A stretch of 19,461 nucleotides of DNA from a bacterium (GTDB taxonomy: Bacteria > Vulcanimicrobiota > Vulcanimicrobiia > Vulcanimicrobiales > SCRA01), in assembly GCA_004298675.1 (NCBI GenBank), contig SCRI01000041.1:1-19461 (forward strand). Reading direction: 5' to 3'. Shown one piece after another: positions 6,615 through 14,470 of this stretch. Positions within the stretch are counted from its first letter, which is position 1; every line of letters begins with the position of its first letter. The notes below the pieces were generated by a model, which did no database searches, was not told where the DNA came from, and was given only the letters and a program-made list of their open reading frames with translations. The position numbers were made by a program, and so were the translations under genes.

Positions 6615-7775
6615 TTAAGGCTGGCGGATTAACTCAGGCGAGAGCTCGCGTAGATTCGTCGCACCGACGAGGGCCATTGTGCGCTCGAGTTCCGTACGCA
6701 AGAGCTCGATGACGCGCCGGACCCCGTCCGTACCGCCGGCGGCGAGGCCCCACAACCAGGGACGGCCGATCATGCACGCTGTGGCACCGAGCGCGAGCGC
6801 TCTGACGATGTCACTACCTCTGCGTATCCCACTGTCGATCAAGATCGGCATCCCCGATCCCCGGAGCGCCTCGACGATCTCAGGGAGAACCGTAATCGTC
6901 GCCGGCGCTCCGTCGAGTTGCCGTCCGCCATGGTTGGATACGACGATCGTGTCGGCTCCCGCATCGCGCGCGCGGCGGGCGTCAGTGGCCGTGATGATGC
7001 CTTTGACGCCGACCGGACCGCCGAAACGTTCCTTGATCCAGCCGATGTAGTCCCACGATTGCTCCGGATTGAAGAGCCCTTTCAAGTAACCGGCGGGCCC
7101 GGTCCCGCCTTTGTGCACCTGCGTCTCCAAGTCTGCGATGTTCGGAATCTTTACGCCCGGACCACGGATCTGCCCCCAAATCCAACTCCACCGTCGCAGC
7201 ATGTCGGTGACGTTCGCGAACGTCACGCGTGGCGGAAGCACCATGCCGTTGCGGAGATCGCGCTCACGATTCCCGACGACCGGGGTGTCGATCGTGAGCA
7301 GGATCATGCGATAACCGGCTTCGCGCGCCTTGTCGACCAGCTTGCCGGTCAGCGCCTTGTCGTTCCAGGCATAGAGTTGGAACCAGTGTGGCCCCGCGAC
7401 GGTGCTTGCGATCTCTTGAAGCGAATAGCTCGAGACCGTACTCGCGGTGAAGAGGATCCCGGCCTCGCGTGCTGCGCGCGCGGCCGCGAGCTCGGCCTTG
7501 GGATGTGCCAGTCCTGGCAGGCCGGTCGGTGAGAGAAGGAGCGGCATCGAAAGGGGTACACCGAAGAGCTCGAGACTGGTGCTGACCTTTCGAACGTTCG
7601 TCATTGCCCGCGGAGCGAACGTGAGCCGAGCGAGAGCGGCGCCGTTTTCGCGCAGCGTTCGTTCGTCGTCGGCACCGCCGTCGATGAAGTCGAACACCAT
7701 GCGCGGGAGCCGCCGGCGAGCGCGCAAGCGCATCTCGGCGAGATCAAACACGGTCGCGAATCGGTCTCTGGTCAT
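6615..7775 (-). CDS. FMN-dependent alpha-hydroxy-acid dehydrogenase (lactate/mandelate dehydrogenase-like)
   Basis: This 386-residue TIM-barrel flavoenzyme oxidises 2-hydroxy acids to 2-oxo acids. Family residues are intact: FQLY with Tyr135, TIDTP with Asp163, Arg170, VKGI with Lys258, the catalytic His282 in SNHGGRQLDG, Arg285, and the FMN-phosphate segment DSGIRRGSDIVRALALGA. The N-terminal substrate tyrosine (Tyr24 in spinach glycolate oxidase, in YDY) is Phe30 here (VFDFIDGG), which may shift substrate preference. Quinone- or cytochrome-linked dehydrogenase and true oxidase cannot be told apart from sequence. The ATG at 7775 gives the normal family N-terminus. It lies upstream of tetR on the same strand with a 158-bp gap. 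Confidence 0.9.
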   Translation of the reverse strand: MTRDRFATVFDLAEMRLRARRRLPRMVFDFIDGGADDERTLRENGAALARLTFAPRAMTNVRKVSTSLELFGVPLSMPLLLSPTGLPGLAHPKAELAAARAAREAGILFTASTVSSYSLQEIASTVAGPHWFQLYAWNDKALTGKLVDKAREAGYRMILLTIDTPVVGNRERDLRNGMVLPPRVTFANVTDMLRRWSWIWGQIRGPGVKIPNIADLETQVHKGGTGPAGYLKGLFNPEQSWDYIGWIKERFGGPVGVKGIITATDARRARDAGADTIVVSNHGGRQLDGAPATITVLPEIVEALRGSGMPILIDSGIRRGSDIVRALALGATACMIGRPWLWGLAAGGTDGVRRVIELLRTELERTMALVGATNLRELSPELIRQP

Positions 7776-7951
7776 CCTCTAGCTCACTTCGATTGACGCT
7801 CTTTGCCTGCGAAATTGTCAGTCGCTGCCCGAGCGGTTCGCGCTCTAGTATACCTATTCTAGCGGCGCGCCGCAAAGAGCGCGTCGCGCGAGGCGGCCGA
7901 CGACGGGCGGGGATCACGTGGCAATGACGCCGTCATTGAACGGCAACGCGC

Positions 7952-8227
7952 ATGCGTGACAAATTCGTCGTGACGATTACATGGAAGCCCGTACACATGG
8001 GGTCCGGCGAACCGCGATGCAAGCTCCCCGCAAGCGCCTTCGCATTTCCCAAGGAACGCAAGGAGCCGCTCACGGACGCCGCACACCTGCGCAGCGCCGT
8101 CGCACGCTTCCCTCAGGTTACCGGAGTAACGGATGCCGAGCGCGCGTTGGCATTTCGCAACATTCAGGCGGCCTCGCGCTACTTCGGCGTGACGCTTCAC
8201 GCGCACGACTGGCACGACCTCGCATGA
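7952..8227 (+). CDS. Small DUF6582-like protein
   Basis: This is a 91-residue product. From residue 24 it reads KLPASAFAFPKERKEPLTDA, then HLRSAVARFPQV, a DAERALAFRNIQAA helix and GVTLHAHDW. The pattern 'LPDSAFAFPxxRKEPLTDAxHVRxAxARFxQVxGVsDAERdxAWxxI' is recalled as that of a domain (DUF6582 in my recollection) found alone and in phage-related proteins; its function is not known to me. It is soluble and mixed in charge. Start choice is uncertain: ATG 7952 has no clear ribosome site, and the first 23 residues lie outside the domain. It is divergent from the dehydrogenase gene. Confidence 0.65.
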   Translation: MRDKFVVTITWKPVHMGSGEPRCKLPASAFAFPKERKEPLTDAAHLRSAVARFPQVTGVTDAERALAFRNIQAASRYFGVTLHAHDWHDLA

Positions 8228-8250
8228 TGGCAAAGTAGATGGCGAGCCGC

Positions 8251-8279
8251 TTGAAACCCAAGCGCGTTTCGGTTAGACT
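8251..8279 (+). promoter_or_regulatory. Promoter for the DUF2442-like gene
   Basis: TTGAAA (8251-8256) and TAGACT (8274-8279) are separated by 17 bp. Transcription would begin near 8286, only about 7 nt before the ATG at 8293, giving an almost leaderless mRNA. This favours ATG 8293 over the upstream in-frame ATG 8239, which would lie before the transcript start. Confidence 0.55.
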
Positions 8280-8292
8280 AAAGACTGCACAG

Positions 8293-8718
8293 ATGACCAA
8301 GGCAAACATCGTGACGACTGACGCCCAGATCGAGGCTGCCCTCGGGCAAGCGAGAGCCTACGAGAGGTTTCGGCCGAAGGCCGTTGCCGCGGCGTACCGC
8401 GAGGCCGACGACGCCATTGCGATCAAGCTGGCGACGGGGATTGAGCTCGTGATTCCGCGCAGGCTCTTGCAGGGCCTGGAGAGTGCAACGCCGGCGCAGC
8501 TCGCGGAGATGGAACTTGTTGACGCGCACTCGGGACTTCACTGGCCATCGCTCGACGTCGATCACTACATCCCAGCGCTTCTCGATGGCGTGTTCGGAAA
8601 TCGCCGCTGGATGAGCGAGCTAGGGAAGAGAGGTGGCGCGGTACGCTCTGCCGCGAAGGCGCGCGCCGCGCGCGAGAATGGTCGCAAGGGCGGCCGTCCT
8701 CGACGGCCCACGATGTGA
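8293..8718 (+). CDS. DUF2442-like protein
   Basis: The product is 141 residues from ATG 8293. The central part, YREADDAIAIKLATGIELVI followed by PRRLLQGLESATPAQL and LHWPSLDVDHYIPALLDGVFG, has the order of a DUF2442 domain: beta strands, then a loop ending in 'W..LD.D..I..L'. The C-terminus is basic and Ala/Arg/Gly-rich (KARAARENGRKGGRPRR), often seen in this group and suggestive of nucleic-acid binding. DUF2442 genes often sit in toxin-antitoxin-like pairs with DUF4160, which is not found here. It ends 43 nt before the left boundary of the arginine-cluster repeat. Confidence 0.65.
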   Translation: MTKANIVTTDAQIEAALGQARAYERFRPKAVAAAYREADDAIAIKLATGIELVIPRRLLQGLESATPAQLAEMELVDAHSGLHWPSLDVDHYIPALLDGVFGNRRWMSELGKRGGAVRSAAKARAARENGRKGGRPRRPTM

Positions 8719-8760
8719 GGTCACGACCGCGAACGCCATCCGGCTCAAGCCCACGCCAAC

Positions 8761-8826
8761 GCCACTAGCACGTCGGCGGTAGACCGACCTGTGTACGGCT
8801 ACGTACCGCCAACGTTCCGGCATGCG
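8761..8826. repeat. Left end of the arginine cluster, also present at 3233-3298
   Basis: These 66 bases cover the last codons and 3' flank of lysR and match 3233-3298 with 7 mismatches. Similarity stops abruptly just before 8761. Within it GTAGACCG and CGGCTAC could pair around the loop ACCTGTGTA as a weak hairpin downstream of lysR. Confidence 0.7.
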
Positions 8827-9698
8827 AGTCCCCGGATGACCTCCGTCAGCGCCAGCAACGCCGTCGACGCTTCGTCCGTGCGCCACGCGGCGTAGAGTTC
8901 TGCGGGCGGCGTCTGTTCGGCGATCGGCCGATAGACGACGCCGGCAAGGTTGAGGCGCTGGATTGAAGCGGGCATCAGCGTCACGCCCAACCCCGCGGCA
9001 ACAAGTGAGATCATCGTGTCGGTTTGATTTGCTTCCTGGACGAGGCTCGGTTCGAAGCCGGAGGCCCGGCAGATGTCGATGATCTGATCGCGGAAGCCTG
9101 GCGCCTCGCGACGCGGAAAGAGCACCAACGACTCCCGCTCGAGCGCACGCAAGGAGACGCGCTTCTTTCGCGCTAGCCGATGGTCCGCCGGCAGTGCGAT
9201 CACGAAAGGCTCCCGCGCAACGATAGCAACCCGCAGTTTCTCGCCGGTCACGGGCGGCCGCAAGAAGCCGATGTGAATCTGCCGCTGTTCGAGCGCGATC
9301 AGTTGCTCGGGCGACGACAGCTCGCGCACCGTCAGGCGAACGTCGGGGAAGCGCTCGCGATAGGCATGCAGCACCCGCTGAAGCACGTCGTACGTCGCTG
9401 AAGCCACGGTGCCCACGGTGATCCGCCCAATGAGACCGCGCGTCGCGCGACGCGCCGATTCCATCGCGCGGTCGGCCTGTGCCAGCGTGAGACGCGCCTC
9501 CTCTAGGAACACTTTGCCGGCTTCTGTCAGATCGATCGGGCGCCTGTCCCGGCGGAAGAGCGCCGCGCCCAGCTCGTGCTCCAGCTTGCGGATTTGCTGG
9601 CTGAGTGGAGGCTGGGCCATGTTCAGCCGCTCGGCCGCGCGGCCAAAGTGCCGCTCTTCGGCGACGGCTACGAAGTAGCGCAGGTGGCGTAATTCCAT
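8799..9698 (-). CDS. LysR-family regulator of the arginine cluster
   Basis: The product is 299 residues, the usual LysR length. The N-terminal helix-turn-helix is the classic MELRHLRYFVAVAEERHFGRAAERLNMAQPPLSQQIRKLE, followed by a linker and a periplasmic-binding-like effector domain (about residues 90-290; ITVGTVASATYDVLQRVL and VAAGLGVTLMPASIQRL are typical). The ATG at 9698 begins the standard family N-terminus; the longer frame to 9833 only reads through the divergent promoter. It is transcribed away from the M24 peptidase gene and is the obvious regulator of that operon, with an amino acid or peptide as likely inducer. Its last codons are copied in the relic at 3271-3298. Confidence 0.92.
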   Translation of the reverse strand: MELRHLRYFVAVAEERHFGRAAERLNMAQPPLSQQIRKLEHELGAALFRRDRRPIDLTEAGKVFLEEARLTLAQADRAMESARRATRGLIGRITVGTVASATYDVLQRVLHAYRERFPDVRLTVRELSSPEQLIALEQRQIHIGFLRPPVTGEKLRVAIVAREPFVIALPADHRLARKKRVSLRALERESLVLFPRREAPGFRDQIIDICRASGFEPSLVQEANQTDTMISLVAAGLGVTLMPASIQRLNLAGVVYRPIAEQTPPAELYAAWRTDEASTALLALTEVIRGLACRNVGGT

Positions 9699-9747
9699 AG
9701 TAATGTTCTGAATATAATAGCACAAGCAAAGATATATTGGACATATC
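9699..9747. promoter_or_regulatory. Divergent lysR/M24 promoter region
   Basis: This AT-rich 49-bp gap between divergent genes holds TATATT (9733-9738) as a plus-strand -10 box only 9 nt before ATG 9748, so that mRNA may be nearly leaderless. It also holds a minus-strand TATTAT (9719-9714) that could serve lysR. LysR regulators usually bind such divergent regions. Confidence 0.45.
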
Positions 9748-11040
9748 ATGCCGCTCCCCGCTACAGTGGGGGCAATGACGAGCGCATTTATGGACCAGGC
9801 TCGAGCAACTGCGCTGATGCAGGCGCAGGGCATCGATGCACTGATCGTGGTCCAACCCGAGAACTTCTACTACGCGACCGGTGCGAACGCCGGCTTTGCC
9901 GCGCTCTGGCGCCGCGCCGGCACCGCGATCGCCGTCATCCCGGCGGACCCGCGCGTGCCCCCGGCGGTGGTCATTCCCGATGCCCAGGCACGATCGTTTC
10001 GCATGGCATCGGATATCCGCGACGTGCGCACCCACCCGCTCTGGGTCGAGACCGAGGACCTCGCCCCTTTTCTCCCCAGCGAGCGGCCAACGGAGGCGAT
10101 CGTGCGCGACGCCGCGCGCCGCGCCGGGAAGGAGCCCCAGCACAAGCGCCCTGCTACCTACGACATCGCGCTCGCGCTTGCCGAAGTACGCCACATCCTC
10201 GACGAGCGCGCCCTCTTGCACGGCTGCTTGGGCATCGAGATGGACTTCATCCCAGTCAACGACTTCGAGAGCTTTCGCCACGGCGTTCCAAACGCGCGCT
10301 TCGTCGACAGCTCGCACATCTTCCGCCAGTTGCGGATGATCAAGGGTCCCGCTGAGATCGCCTTCCTTCGCCAGGGTGCCGCACTCAGCGAAGCGGGCAT
10401 CACGGCGTCGCTCAATGCCGTACGCGAGGGCCTCAGCGCCTCTGACGTGGCCTTCTCCTACCGCTCCGGGGTGCTGGAGGCGGCGCGCCACGCCGCCGCG
10501 GCCACCTTCGAGTCGACGTGGGACATCATCAGCGTCGGCCCACAACCATGGGGTGCCGGCGCATCAACGGCTACCGTCACTGCGGGATCTCAACTCAAGT
10601 TCGACGTCGGCTGCACCGTCGGCGGCTACCAATCTGATATCGGACGCACCTACGTGTTCGGCAACGGCAACGAGCATCAGAAGCGCATCCATGGCGCGCT
10701 GCTGGAAGCGTTTCACGCCGGCCTCGAAGAGTTCAAACCGGGCAATCCTATCAGCCGGATCCATCACGCGGCGCAGACCAAGATGCGTGAGCTCGGTTTC
10801 GAGAGCTACACCCGCGGGCATTTCGGCCACGGCATCGGCGCCAACGTCTGGCACGAGGAATGGCCGTACATCGCGGCCACCGAGAGCCAAGTCCTGATGC
10901 CTGGAATGGTCTTCGCTTTCGAGACGCCGTATTACGTCGACGGCGTCGGCGGTTTCATCATCGAAGATCACATCCTCGTCACGGAGCGCGGGCCGGAGAG
11001 TTTCAACACGCTTGCGCGCGAATACGCCGAGGTTGGATAG
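9748..11040 (+). CDS. M24-family metallopeptidase (Xaa-Pro dipeptidase-like)
   Basis: This 430-residue protein has a creatinase-type N-terminal domain (MQAQGIDALIVVQPENFYYATG) and a pita-bread catalytic domain. All five dinuclear-metal ligands are visible: Asp286 (KFDVG), Asp297 (QSDIGRT), His361 (FGHGIG), Glu392 (AFETP) and Glu406 (IIEDH). This argues for a true metallohydrolase, cleaving Xaa-Pro peptides or a related amide, rather than a metal-free creatinase. The start could be ATG 9748, 9775 or 9790; 9748 sits just behind a -10 box. Cluster position with ornithine aminotransferase and a ureohydrolase suggests it releases an amino acid that feeds that pathway. Ectoine-hydrolase-like activity is an alternative. 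Confidence 0.88.
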   Translation: MPLPATVGAMTSAFMDQARATALMQAQGIDALIVVQPENFYYATGANAGFAALWRRAGTAIAVIPADPRVPPAVVIPDAQARSFRMASDIRDVRTHPLWVETEDLAPFLPSERPTEAIVRDAARRAGKEPQHKRPATYDIALALAEVRHILDERALLHGCLGIEMDFIPVNDFESFRHGVPNARFVDSSHIFRQLRMIKGPAEIAFLRQGAALSEAGITASLNAVREGLSASDVAFSYRSGVLEAARHAAAATFESTWDIISVGPQPWGAGASTATVTAGSQLKFDVGCTVGGYQSDIGRTYVFGNGNEHQKRIHGALLEAFHAGLEEFKPGNPISRIHHAAQTKMRELGFESYTRGHFGHGIGANVWHEEWPYIAATESQVLMPGMVFAFETPYYVDGVGGFIIEDHILVTERGPESFNTLAREYAEVG

Positions 11041-11043
11041 GCG

Positions 11044-12282
11044 ATGGTGAAGACGAGCCGCGATCCGGCCGCGCTCATCGCGCTAGAGGAGCGTCACGGG
11101 GCGCGCAACTATGCACCGCTGAACGTGGTCATCACAGAGGCTCAGGGCGTATGGGCTACCGACGTTGAAGGCCGGCCCTTCCTCGACTGCATCAGCGGTT
11201 ACTCGGCGCTCAGCCACGGGCACGCGCATCCTCGCATCGTCGCTGCGCTCGTCGCCCAGGCGCAGCGTCTCGCGTTGACGTCGCGCGCCGTCAGAAACGA
11301 TCGCCTCGGCCCCTTTTTGGAGCGCCTGACACAGGTGACGCATCAAGAGGCCGCACTTCCCATGAACACCGGTGCGGAAGCCGTCGAGACGGCAATCAAG
11401 CTCGCCCGGCGCTGGGGCTACGTCCGCAAAGGAATCCCGCGCGACGCCGCCGAGATCGTCGTCTTCGACGGCAACTTTCACGGGCGCACCACCACGATCG
11501 TTGGCTTCTCCAGCACGGAGCGCTACCGCCGCGGTTTTGGTCCCTTCGACGGAGGCTTCCGCCGCGTACCCTTCGACGACATAGCAGCCCTCCAGGCCGC
11601 GGCGGGAGAGCGAACCTGCGCCGTGCTGCTCGAGCCGATCCAAGGCGAGGGCGGCGTCAACGTCCCACGTTCGGGCTATCTGCGCACCGTGCGCGAGCTC
11701 TGCACGGAACGCAACGTGCTCTTCATGGCCGACGAGATTCAAACGGGTTTCGGCCGCACGGGGGACCTCTTCGCGTGCGATCATGAAGGAGTCATCCCCG
11801 ACGTCCTGATCGTCGGCAAGGCACTGGGCGGTGGCGTCTATCCCGTTTCCGCCGCATTGGCGCCGTGGCGGATCATGGAGCTCTTCGAGCCCGGCGATCA
11901 TGGCAGCACGTTCGGAGGCAACCCGCTCGCTTGCGCCGTCGGTGAAGCGGCGCTCGATGTCCTGCTAGAGGAGCACCTCGCGGAGCGAGCCCGGCACTAT
12001 GGCAGCCTCTTGCTGAAACGCCTGCGCGAGATTCGCTCACCACTGGTCCGTCACGTGCGCGGGCGCGGCCTGCTGATCGGCGTCGAGCTCACCATCCCGG
12101 TACACAACGTGAGCGAGCATCTCCTGGACGAGGGGGTGCTCGCGAAAGAGACTCGCGACAACGTGCTGCGCCTTGCGCCGCCGTTGATCGTCGATGACGA
12201 GCACATCGACTTCATCGTTCACGCCCTTACTCGCGCCTTGAAGCGTGAAGAAGAGCACGCGAACGTCTCACTCCGAGTTTGA
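11044..12282 (+). CDS. rocD: Ornithine--oxo-acid aminotransferase (class III PLP)
   Basis: This 412-residue class III aminotransferase transfers the delta-amino group of ornithine to 2-oxoglutarate, giving glutamate semialdehyde. RocD signatures run the full length: ERHGARNYAPLNVVI at the start, SGYSALSHGHAHP, LPMNTGAEAVETA (from about 106), NFHGRTTTIVGFS, LLEPIQGEGGV, ADEIQTGFGRTG with Asp230, and the PLP lysine Lys259 in IVGKALGGGVYPVSA. It begins 3 nt after the M24 stop, with GAGG about 9 nt before the ATG, so the genes are co-transcribed. Acetylornithine or GABA aminotransferase is less likely given the NYAPL and YSALSHGH motifs. Confidence 0.9.
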   Translation: MVKTSRDPAALIALEERHGARNYAPLNVVITEAQGVWATDVEGRPFLDCISGYSALSHGHAHPRIVAALVAQAQRLALTSRAVRNDRLGPFLERLTQVTHQEAALPMNTGAEAVETAIKLARRWGYVRKGIPRDAAEIVVFDGNFHGRTTTIVGFSSTERYRRGFGPFDGGFRRVPFDDIAALQAAAGERTCAVLLEPIQGEGGVNVPRSGYLRTVRELCTERNVLFMADEIQTGFGRTGDLFACDHEGVIPDVLIVGKALGGGVYPVSAALAPWRIMELFEPGDHGSTFGGNPLACAVGEAALDVLLEEHLAERARHYGSLLLKRLREIRSPLVRHVRGRGLLIGVELTIPVHNVSEHLLDEGVLAKETRDNVLRLAPPLIVDDEHIDFIVHALTRALKREEEHANVSLRV

Positions 12283-12323
12283 CCCGGTAATACACTCTCA
12301 GCTACGTCAATGGGAGGACAGGC

Positions 12324-13562
12324 ATGTACAGGATGAAGAGACTCGGTGCGGCAGCCGTCGCGCTAGCGCTTTCGTTAAGCTTAGGTGCGTTTGCCCAGCC
12401 CGCCAGCGCGGCGAATCAGGTGATCAAGATCGGAATCGAGCTCCCGATCTCCGGCAACGATGCGTCGGACGGCATCCCGATGGAGCAGGCAGCGACCTTG
12501 GCGATCGAGCAAGCTAACGCGCACGCACCCAAGGGGTTCACGTTCCAGGCCGATGCCTTAGACGATACCGTCAACGGTATCCACAATCCACAGCAGGGCG
12601 TGGCGAACATTCGGGCACTGGCGGCCGACCCGGGAGTCATCGGCGTCGTCGGGCCGTTCAACTCCAACGTCGCTGCGGCGGAGATCCCGGTCTCCAATCA
12701 AGCCCTGCTCCCGCTCGTCTCCCCGGCTGCCACCGATCCGACGCTCACGCAGTCGCCGAGATATAGGCCCGCGCACCCGGACGAGTTCACGTTCTTTCGC
12801 GTCTCCGCGAGCAACGACAAGCAAGCCCATGCCGCCGCGTACAGCTGTAAGCAGCTTGGCTTGAAGAGCATCTACGTGATCGATGATAACGAGACGTTTG
12901 GCACGGGTCTCGCAAACATCTTCACGGACGCAGCGAAGAGCCTGAGCCTGACGATTCTAGGACGCGACCATCTCACCGTCAACCAGCAGGACTTCCGGCC
13001 GCTGCTGACTCGCATCGCGCAGATGCATCCGGACGCCATCTACTACGGCGGCGTCACGTCGACGGGGGGCGCGCTCCTGCGCAAGCAGATGGCGGACTCC
13101 GGTTTCGATACCGCCAAGACGCCGTTCGTCGCCAGCGATGGGATCTACGACCAAGCCTTCGTCAAGATTGCAGGTCCGCAGGCCGACGACACTTACTTTA
13201 CGGCGGCGGCACCGAACATTACCAAGCTGGTTAGTGCTCGCGAGTTCATCAGTGCATACCAGGAACGTTACCACACGGCGCCGACGGCCTTCGCGGCCAA
13301 CGCCTTCGTCGCGGCGCAAGTCATCATCAATGCAACCGTGAAGGCGATTCAGAGCAACCACGGTGACCGGCCCTCGCGAGCCGAGGTATTGAAGCAACTG
13401 CGCGCAACGAAGGAGTTCCACTCCATCGTTGGCACCTTCGGTTTCGACGCAAGCGGCGACACAACCAACCCGTCGATGGCGCTCTGGAAGATCGAGCACG
13501 GCACGCCGTCCTATCTCCATGCAATCGACATGCGTGCCGTGAAGAAGGTCGTCAAGTCATGA
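12324..13562 (+). CDS. Periplasmic amino-acid-binding protein (LivK-type ABC receptor)
   Basis: This 412-residue exported protein has a signal peptide with basic start (MYRMKRLG), hydrophobic core and AQPASAANQ cleavage region, and no lipobox cysteine. The mature part is a type I periplasmic-binding fold: IKIGIELPISGNDASDG, VIGVVGPFNSNVAAAEIPV, LVSPAATDPTLTQ, IYVIDDNETFGTGLAN and YYGGVTSTGGALL are typical of branched-chain amino-acid/amide receptors. A strong GGGAGG precedes the ATG by 7-8 nt. It overlaps the ureohydrolase start by ATGA, so both are translated together. No permease or ATPase gene is in the window, so the transporter must be elsewhere. The ligand is probably an amino acid or guanidino compound, by context only. 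Confidence 0.9.
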   Translation: MYRMKRLGAAAVALALSLSLGAFAQPASAANQVIKIGIELPISGNDASDGIPMEQAATLAIEQANAHAPKGFTFQADALDDTVNGIHNPQQGVANIRALAADPGVIGVVGPFNSNVAAAEIPVSNQALLPLVSPAATDPTLTQSPRYRPAHPDEFTFFRVSASNDKQAHAAAYSCKQLGLKSIYVIDDNETFGTGLANIFTDAAKSLSLTILGRDHLTVNQQDFRPLLTRIAQMHPDAIYYGGVTSTGGALLRKQMADSGFDTAKTPFVASDGIYDQAFVKIAGPQADDTYFTAAAPNITKLVSAREFISAYQERYHTAPTAFAANAFVAAQVIINATVKAIQSNHGDRPSRAEVLKQLRATKEFHSIVGTFGFDASGDTTNPSMALWKIEHGTPSYLHAIDMRAVKKVVKS

Positions 13563-14470
13563 GGTTCGCCTACCTGGGCGTACCTTGGGACTACACCTCC
13601 TCGCTGGGCTGGCCGGGTTCCCGCTACGCTCCGGACACGGTGCGCGAGGCCTTCAAGTGGATCAACATGCGCCTGCAAGGCGAGGCCGTCTATTGGCTGG
13701 ATCGTGAGGAGGTGGTGGCGACCTCCGGCGGCCTTGTCGGTGACCGGGGCAATGTCGACCTCGTGGCCCATGACGTCAACGAGAGTTTCGCGCGCATCGA
13801 GACGGCTGTCGGCAAGGTTCTCGACGACGGATTCATCCCGCTGGTCGTCGGCGGCGATGATGCGGTGACGTTTCCGATCGTCAAGGGCTTGCACGACCAT
13901 ACGCCGGGTACATGGGGCATGATTCACCTCGACGCTCATCTGGATCTCATGGATAGCTCACCGTACCAGGGGCGACTTTCGCACTCCAGCGGAGTGCGCC
14001 GCGTGACGGAGCTCACGCGATTCAAGAGCGAAGCGCTGGTTCAGGTCGGTGGCCGGAATTTTAATTTTCCAGCTTCCAAGAAATACGTCGATGAACGCGG
14101 GATCAAGCACATCCCGGCAGCGGAGTACGATCGCCTCGGCACGAGAGCGGCCGCGGAACGCGCGCTGGAGCTTGCGCGCGGCGTCGACCACCTCCACCTC
14201 GCGGTGGACATCGACGTCCTCGATCCGGCCTTTGCCCCAGGCGCGGGAGCATTTGAACCGGGCGGTTTGACGTCGCGTCAACTCCTGGACTTCACCGCCA
14301 CGCTCGCACCGCATGTCGAGTCGCTCAGCATCGCCGAGGTCAATCCGCTCACGGATTTCCGCACGATGACGTCTGCTGTGGCGGCCAACGTCCTGGCCCA
14401 CTTCGTGGTTGGAAAGCTGGACCCGCTACACGTACTCGTCGATGATCCGGCCCCGCAGCCACCGCACTGA
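13559..14470 (+). CDS. Arginase/agmatinase-family ureohydrolase with GGDD variant
   Basis: The 303-residue product belongs to the dimanganese ureohydrolase family, which cleaves arginine, agmatine or other guanidino compounds to urea and an amine. Conserved parts are the DAHxD motif at 125-129 (IHLDAHLDLMD), a SHSSGVRR substrate loop near 141, and DIDVLDPAFAPGAGAFEPGG with Asp217, Asp219 and Asp222. The first motif, normally GGDHS, reads GGDDAVTFP, so the Mn-A histidine ligand is Asp101. The ATG at 13559 overlaps the preceding stop (ATGA). Arginase activity would supply ornithine to RocD next door; agmatinase or guanidinobutyrase are alternatives. The last 45 bases overlap an antisense small gene. 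Confidence 0.88.
   Translation: MRFAYLGVPWDYTSSLGWPGSRYAPDTVREAFKWINMRLQGEAVYWLDREEVVATSGGLVGDRGNVDLVAHDVNESFARIETAVGKVLDDGFIPLVVGGDDAVTFPIVKGLHDHTPGTWGMIHLDAHLDLMDSSPYQGRLSHSSGVRRVTELTRFKSEALVQVGGRNFNFPASKKYVDERGIKHIPAAEYDRLGTRAAAERALELARGVDHLHLAVDIDVLDPAFAPGAGAFEPGGLTSRQLLDFTATLAPHVESLSIAEVNPLTDFRTMTSAVAANVLAHFVVGKLDPLHVLVDDPAPQPPH

Noticed and set aside
7840-7875. CTAG...CTAG dyad with flanking CGC/GCG and a TATACT between the dehydrogenase and the DUF6582-like gene
   Set aside because: The symmetry is imperfect, and without a second copy or a partner regulator it is not distinguishable from chance in GC-rich DNA.
7859-8233. Minus-strand ORF of 124 aa
   Set aside because: Antisense to the DUF6582-like gene, which has the recognisable domain; no motif in this frame.
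8620-10545. Minus-strand ORF of 641 aa
   Set aside because: Long only because of high GC. It crosses the lysR promoter and reads antisense to the M24 gene and in a wrong frame of lysR.
11083-11901. Minus-strand ORF of 272 aa
   Set aside because: Antisense shadow of rocD, whose motifs run the full length on the plus strand.
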